From: Haloarcula laminariae
GTDB lineage: Archaea; Halobacteriota; Halobacteria; Halobacteriales; Haloarculaceae
Direction of reading: 5' to 3'
Assembly: GCF_025457605.1 (NCBI RefSeq)
Contig: NZ_JAMZFY010000001.1
Location: forward strand, 868,001 to 932,000
DNA: 64,000 nucleotides
Part shown: positions 59,832 to 64,000 of the stretch, piece by piece
Position numbering within the stretch: the first letter of the stretch is position 1
How the letters are laid out: each line of letters begins with the position of its first letter
Translations under genes and position numbers: made by a program
The notes under the pieces: generated by a model
The model's database searches: none
Told to the model about the DNA's origin: nothing
What the model saw: the letters and a program-made list of their open reading frames with translations, nothing else

Positions 59832-60706
59832 TGGCGACGCCCGACGTCGAGCCTGGTGCGTCCCAGCGCCTCGACAAGGAGACGCGCGAACGGCTCGTCA
59901 CAGTGGTCCGACACACTATCCTGCTGGCGTGGTCGTTCGTCGTACTCTTCCCCCTGTACTGGCTGGCCTCGATGTCGCTGAAACCGCCCGGGACAGCGAA
60001 CTCGCTCCCGCCGGACTGGGTCTTCCTGCCGACGTTCTACAACTACATCCAGCTCGTCCAGAGCTCGGAGTTCGTCACGGCCTTCGCCAACAGCTTGCTG
60101 ATGGTCGGCGTCTCGGTCGTGCTCGTCTTGCTCATCGGCGTGCCGGCGGCGTACGTCCTCTCGCGGTACGACATCCCCATGGAGCGGGACGTACTGGTGT
60201 GGATTCTCTCCTCGCGGATGCTCCCGCCGATAGCCGTCGTGCTCCCGTTTTTCCTCATCTTCCGGGCGCTCAACCTCTTCGACAGCCGGATCGGGATGGT
60301 GCTGATGTACGTCAGCATCAACCTCTCACTTGTGGTGTGGGTGATGAAGGCGTTCTTCGACGGCATCCCGGAGACGCTGGAGGAGGCGGCGCGCGTCGAC
60401 GGCGCGACCCGATTCCAGGGTTTCCGGAAGGTCGTCTTGCCGGCGGCCAAGCCCGGCATCTTCTCGGTCGCGATTATCAGCTTCATCTTCGCGTGGATCG
60501 AACTGCTGTTCGGGCTCGTGTTGACGAGCTTCAAGGCGGTGCCCGTGACGCTGTTCGTCTACTCGTTCATCGGCTCGCGGTCGATAGAGTGGGGGATGCT
60601 CGCGGCCGCCTCGACGGCGATGATTCTCCCTATCGCGATATTCCTGATTGCTGTCAACAAGTACCTCGCGGCCGGACTCAGCTTCGGCGTGGTGATCAAA
60701 GAATGA
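59831..60706 (+). CDS. Sugar ABC transporter permease (MalG-like)
   Basis: The 291-residue permease has six hydrophobic segments, the first LLAWSFVVLFPLYWLASMSL, and the EAA loop EEAARVDGATRFQGFRKVVLP (shown here in part). It forms a heterodimer with the MalF-like protein. The start at 59831 overlaps the preceding stop by 1 bp. The stop at 60704-60706 overlaps the start of a 29-codon frame. Confidence 0.92.
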   Translation: MATPDVEPGASQRLDKETRERLVTVVRHTILLAWSFVVLFPLYWLASMSLKPPGTANSLPPDWVFLPTFYNYIQLVQSSEFVTAFANSLLMVGVSVVLVLLIGVPAAYVLSRYDIPMERDVLVWILSSRMLPPIAVVLPFFLIFRALNLFDSRIGMVLMYVSINLSLVVWVMKAFFDGIPETLEEAARVDGATRFQGFRKVVLPAAKPGIFSVAIISFIFAWIELLFGLVLTSFKAVPVTLFVYSFIGSRSIEWGMLAAASTAMILPIAIFLIAVNKYLAAGLSFGVVIKE

Positions 60707-60792
60707 ACGCGACTTCCCACGGACGACAGGCATCGATAGCAACCGACCCCTGCGCAGCGGGGACAGACAGCTGCACGACGGAGGACGACTAA
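60703..60792 (+). CDS. 29-residue ORF coupled on both sides inside the ABC operon
   Basis: The frame encodes MNATSHGRQASIATDPCAAG followed by nine further residues ending in EDD, 29 in total. Its ATG overlaps the permease stop by ATGA, and its TAA overlaps the ATPase start as TAATG. The peptide is polar, with two Cys, and not membrane-spanning. It may be a coupling leader that keeps ribosomes moving from permease to ATPase, a real small protein, or a remnant of an earlier gene end. Confidence 0.45.
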   Translation: MNATSHGRQASIATDPCAAGTDSCTTEDD

Positions 60793-61964
60793 TGGCGGAG
60801 ATAACGATAAACGACGTTACGAAGGAGTTCGGCGACGGAACAGAGTCAGTCACCGCGGTCGACGACGTCTCCCTCGACATCGCGGACGGGGAGTTCGTCG
60901 TCTTCGTCGGCCCGTCCGGGAGCGGGAAGTCCACCCTTATGCGAATCGTCGCGGGGCTCGAGACACAGACCGAGGGCGACATCGAAATCGGCGACACCGT
61001 CGTCAACCAGCTCGGGCCGCGTGCACGGGACATCGCGATGGTGTTCCAGAACTACGCGCTGTACCCGAACATGACCGTCGAGGAGAACATGAGCTTCGGG
61101 CTCAAGATGTCGACGGACATGTCCGCGGACGATATCGAAACCAGCGTCACGTCCACGGCCGAGATGATGGGTATCGAGAGCTTACTCGACAACAAGCCGG
61201 GTGAGCTCTCCGGCGGGCAACAACAGCGCGTCGCGCTCGGCCGGGCCATCGTCCGGGACCCGAACGTCTTCCTGATGGACGAGCCGCTGAGCAATCTGGA
61301 CGCCAAGCTCCGGGCGGAGATGCGGACCGAGATAAACCGCCTCCAGAACGACCTCGGCGTCACCACGCTCTATGTCACCCACGACCAGACCGAAGCGATG
61401 ACGATGGGCGATAGACTGGTCGTCCTCGACCACGGGGAACTCCAGCAGGTCGGGACGCCGCTGGAGTGTTTCTACCGGCCCGCGAACCGGTTCGTCGCCA
61501 GCTTCATCGGGTCGCCGTCGATGAACTTCTTCGACGGCACTGCCAGAGGCGGCAGTCTCCAGTGTGGCGGCTTCGAGTACACCCTCTCGGACCGGATGCA
61601 GGGGAACGTCGGGAGCCACGGCGACCTGGCCCTCGGTATACGCCCCGAAGACGTGGAACTGCACAAGGAGGCCGTCGATGCGAACAGCTTCGAGGTTACC
61701 GTCGACGTGGTCGAACCCATGGGGAGCATCTCCTACGTCTACTGTAAGGTCGTGGGCCAGGAGAGCGACGAGACGTTCGTCGTCGAGGTCGACGGCCAGC
61801 AGCCGGTCACCGAGGGCGACGAACGCTACGCACACGTGCCCGTCACGGAGGCCCACCTCTTCGACGGTGCTACCGGTGAGACGCTCCACCAGCGGAAACT
61901 CGACGGCGACACCCTCGACTCGCTCACCCAACAGTCCCAGGACACGAGTGCGAGCGCGGACTAG
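60792..61964 (+). CDS. Sugar ABC transporter ATP-binding protein (MalK/UgpC-like)
   Basis: The 390-residue ATPase energises sugar uptake. Walker A GPSGSGKST is at residues 40-48, the signature LSGGQQQRVALGRAIV, Walker B VFLMDEPLSNLDAK and the H-loop VTHDQTEAMTMGDR follow. The C-terminal third (about 240-370) is the TOBE regulatory domain of the MalK/UgpC family. Its start overlaps the TAA of the preceding 29-codon frame. Confidence 0.94.
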   Translation: MAEITINDVTKEFGDGTESVTAVDDVSLDIADGEFVVFVGPSGSGKSTLMRIVAGLETQTEGDIEIGDTVVNQLGPRARDIAMVFQNYALYPNMTVEENMSFGLKMSTDMSADDIETSVTSTAEMMGIESLLDNKPGELSGGQQQRVALGRAIVRDPNVFLMDEPLSNLDAKLRAEMRTEINRLQNDLGVTTLYVTHDQTEAMTMGDRLVVLDHGELQQVGTPLECFYRPANRFVASFIGSPSMNFFDGTARGGSLQCGGFEYTLSDRMQGNVGSHGDLALGIRPEDVELHKEAVDANSFEVTVDVVEPMGSISYVYCKVVGQESDETFVVEVDGQQPVTEGDERYAHVPVTEAHLFDGATGETLHQRKLDGDTLDSLTQQSQDTSASAD

Positions 61965-62036
61965 CTGTGCCTCGATACGGCCGCCGGAACAGCGCGTGGC
62001 CCGGCTATTCAAGTAGTCGTTGGGGCCATATAGTCC

Positions 62037-63188
62037 ATGCGCGTCACTGACTACGAACTGTTTGCCGTCCCGCCGCGGTGGCTCCTGCTCAAACTGGAGA
62101 CGAGCGACGGTCTCGTCGGGTGGGGCGAACCCATCGTCCAGGGGCGCCTCCAGACCGTCAAGGCCGCCGTCGACGAGCTCGTCGGGGGATATCTCCTCGG
62201 CAAAGACCCGCTGGCCATCGACCGTCACTGGCGGACGATGTACCAGGGCGGCTACTACCGCGGCGGGCCGATTCTCATGAGTGCGTTGGCCGGTATCGAC
62301 CACGCCCTCTGGGATATCAAGGGGAAACACTACGGGGCGCCGGTCCACGAACTGCTGGGCAGTCACGTCCGCGACAAAGTGCTCGTCCACCAGTGGGTCG
62401 GCGGCGAGGACAGAGAGGAGATAGCGAAGGAGGCCATCGACCGCCGCAACCAGGGGTACAAGGCCATCAAGCTGAACGCGACGGTCGAGTTCCGGGCCCT
62501 GGAACCGCCGGACGCGGTCGAACGGGCGCGCCGTCGGGTCGCCACTGTCCGGGACGCCATCGGCGACGAGCTCTACCTCGGCGTCGACTTCCACGGTCGC
62601 GTTTCGCGACCGATGACCCGCCGTCTCGTCGAGGCCATCGAACCGTACGACCTGATGTTCGTCGACCAGCCGCTACTGCCGGAACACTCCGAGTTCCTCT
62701 CGACGCTCACCGCACAGACGACGGTTCCCATCGCGACCGGCGAGCGGTTCTACTCGCGGTACGACTTCAAACGGCTCCTCGCCGACGGTGCGGTGACGGT
62801 CATCCAGCCCGACGTGACACACGTCGGTGGGATAACGGAACTGCGGAAGATAGCGACCATGGCCGAGGCGTTCGACGTGACGATGATACCCCACTGCCCG
62901 CTGAGCCCCGTCGCCTTCGCGGCGAACCTGCAGGTCGTCTTCTGTTCGCACAACGCTCTGATGCAGGAACAGGACCTGTCGCTCCACGACCCGGACGAGA
63001 GCGTCGGCCTCCAGTATCTCGAAGACCCTTCCACGTTCGAGTTCGACGACGGCTACGTCCGGCGCCCGACTGAGCCGGGACTGGGCATCGACGTCGACGA
63101 GGAGTACGTTCGCAAGCAGTCACGCGCAGACGTCGGGTGGTACAATCCGGTCTGGCACCACGAAGACGGTGGCATCGCGGAGTGGTGA
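62037..63188 (+). CDS. Enolase-superfamily sugar-acid dehydratase (galactonate dehydratase-like)
   Basis: The 383-residue enzyme belongs to the mandelate racemase/muconate lactonising group. Metal-binding and general acid/base positions resemble D-galactonate dehydratase: GVDFHGRVSRP has the Asp and His, FVDQPLLPEH the Glu/Asp region, ATGERFYSRYDF a later acidic residue, and IPHCPLSPVA the terminal catalytic His. It would dehydrate an aldonate to a 2-keto-3-deoxy sugar acid. It follows the ABC ATPase by 72 bp and ends the operon. No KDG/KDGal aldolase or kinase is in the window. Confidence 0.85.
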   Translation: MRVTDYELFAVPPRWLLLKLETSDGLVGWGEPIVQGRLQTVKAAVDELVGGYLLGKDPLAIDRHWRTMYQGGYYRGGPILMSALAGIDHALWDIKGKHYGAPVHELLGSHVRDKVLVHQWVGGEDREEIAKEAIDRRNQGYKAIKLNATVEFRALEPPDAVERARRRVATVRDAIGDELYLGVDFHGRVSRPMTRRLVEAIEPYDLMFVDQPLLPEHSEFLSTLTAQTTVPIATGERFYSRYDFKRLLADGAVTVIQPDVTHVGGITELRKIATMAEAFDVTMIPHCPLSPVAFAANLQVVFCSHNALMQEQDLSLHDPDESVGLQYLEDPSTFEFDDGYVRRPTEPGLGIDVDEEYVRKQSRADVGWYNPVWHHEDGGIAEW

Positions 63189-63258
63189 GTCCCGGAGGAA
63201 CAATCGAGCACCTGTCTCGGGCGCGCACGGAAGCCCCCTGTAGCGCTCCCGACACTCA

Positions 63259-64000
63259 TCATCGGTCCCACAGCACGCCCGGAACCGCCTCCAGCAAATC
63301 GGTCGCGACCAGCCCGGACCCGTACTCCTCGACGACGGCGTCGCCAGCGGCGCCGTTGGCGTAGGCCCCGAGAGCGGCGGCGTGACGGGGGTCGAGCACG
63401 CAGGCCAGCGCCCCGGTGACGCCGGCGAGCACGTCGCCGGTCCCGCCGACTGTCATCCCAGCGTTGCCCGTCCGGCTGATTCTGGTCCGCTCGCCGTCGG
63501 ATATCACGTCGTCGGCGCCCTTGACCAGGAGCGTGTGGCCGATGTCGGCCGCGAACTCCGCTACGAGTTCGGCCCGCTCGCGCCAGTCGTCGCTGGTCTC
63601 CCCGCCCATCCCGACGAGTTCGCCCTGGTGGGGCGTACAGACCAGCTCTGCGTCGGTCTCGATGCCGGGGACGACCTGGAGGGCGTCGGCGTCGACCACG
63701 GCGGCCCCCTCGAACCCAGAGAGCAGGGACTCGACGGCCGAGAGCGTCCGGTCGGCGCTCCCCAGCCCCGGCCCCAGAACGACGGTGTCGTGGTCCGCGG
63801 CGAGGTCGGCCACCCAGTCGACGTGGCTCGGCCCGAGCCGGTCGCCGTCGTACCCGCGGACGATGAGGTTCTCGCTGTACCCCTGTATCTCCCGGGCGAC
63901 GGATTCGGGAGCGGCAACCCGGACGAGGTCGGCGCCCGCTCGCAGTGCGGCCTGTCCGGCCAGGGCCGGCGCGCCGGTGTAGGGGCCCCCGCCGACGACC
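63259..64000 (-). CDS. nnrD: NAD(P)HX dehydratase (NnrD), truncated by the window edge
   Basis: The visible 247 residues are the C-terminal part of ADP-dependent NAD(P)H-hydrate dehydratase, which repairs hydrated NAD(P)H. The N-terminal edge has VVGGGPYTGAPALAGQAALRAG, then VVLGPGLGS and TPHQGELVGMG, and the terminal GMTVGGTGDVLAGVTGAL with the catalytic GTGD. The reading frame is open to position 64000, so the gene continues past the window and probably includes the NnrE epimerase domain as a fusion. It converges with the sugar operon. Confidence 0.9.
   Translation of the reverse strand, partial: VVGGGPYTGAPALAGQAALRAGADLVRVAAPESVAREIQGYSENLIVRGYDGDRLGPSHVDWVADLAADHDTVVLGPGLGSADRTLSAVESLLSGFEGAAVVDADALQVVPGIETDAELVCTPHQGELVGMGGETSDDWRERAELVAEFAADIGHTLLVKGADDVISDGERTRISRTGNAGMTVGGTGDVLAGVTGALACVLDPRHAAALGAYANGAAGDAVVEEYGSGLVATDLLEAVPGVLWDR

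Overview
The window is chromosomal DNA from a haloarchaeon (class Halobacteria). The evidence is the very high GC content, acidic proteins throughout, short AT-rich TATA boxes about 25-35 bp before start codons (many transcripts look leaderless), and archaeal or haloarchaeal marker genes: NOP5/fibrillarin, a TFB-like factor, archaeal SAM synthetase, RNase P proteins Rpp30 and Pop5, proteasome alpha, SBDS, HalX and HalOD1 signalling proteins, a Bat-type HTH regulator, a salactin-like actin and a haloarchaeal gamma-glutamylcysteine ligase. A genus cannot be fixed from the sequence alone. I annotate about 75 protein genes, one tRNA and a set of candidate regulatory or structured elements. No rRNA, CRISPR array, insertion sequence or replication origin was seen.

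Layout. 1-9 kb: a membrane protein, a D-2-hydroxyacid dehydrogenase, a HalX response regulator, a geranylgeranyl-reductase-like flavoprotein, a HalOD1 protein facing a Bat-HTH regulator, a Zn alcohol dehydrogenase coupled to an SRPBCC protein, a CPBP protease and a DUF1684 protein. 9-16.5 kb: acyl-CoA synthetase, Hsp20, NOP5-fibrillarin, gamma-glutamylcysteine ligase, an HTH regulator, CoaD and a single-cyclin TFB-like protein. 16.5-16.9 kb: tRNA-Leu(UAG) followed by an exact 24-bp copy of its 3' end, a likely integration scar. 17-24.8 kb: CobT-like and CobB cobamide genes, DacZ (c-di-AMP synthase) with an MscS channel, an acyltransferase, a copper-binding four-helix protein, PurD and a serine hydrolase. 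25-36.5 kb: a YyaL-type protein, a REC-PAS-PAS histidine kinase, thioredoxin, DUF488, cysteine synthase, a FilR1-type regulator, DUF5804, ThiI, SAM synthetase and a CYTH phosphatase.

36.7-46.8 kb: threonine dehydratase, an FKBP isomerase, a RecA-like protein with a lost P-loop beside a MinD-like ATPase, the pyrBI operon, a molybdenum-cofactor group (MoaB, MoaC, MobB-MoaE fusion) interrupted by a DUF4382 lipoprotein, and small membrane proteins. 47-54 kb: a version of the archaeal exosome/proteasome/RNase P neighbourhood (COG1325 RNA-binding protein, Rpp30, Pop5, PsmA, SBDS), into which an oppositely oriented salactin and a CdpA-like membrane protein are placed. 54-64 kb: HflX, then a sugar-uptake and oxidation operon (IclR regulator, divergent Zn dehydrogenase, ABC solute-binding protein, two permeases, a 29-codon coupled ORF, an ATPase and a galactonate-dehydratase-like enzyme), ending in a truncated NAD(P)HX dehydratase.

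The most interesting points are the cytoskeletal pair inside the proteasome/SBDS operon, the tRNA-Leu scar, a 152-bp element bounded by a 12-bp inverted repeat before pyrB, an orphan strong promoter followed by a nested stem and a T run near 15 kb, the paired operator-like repeats in the IclR intergenic region, and the tiny ORF coupled on both sides inside the ABC operon.
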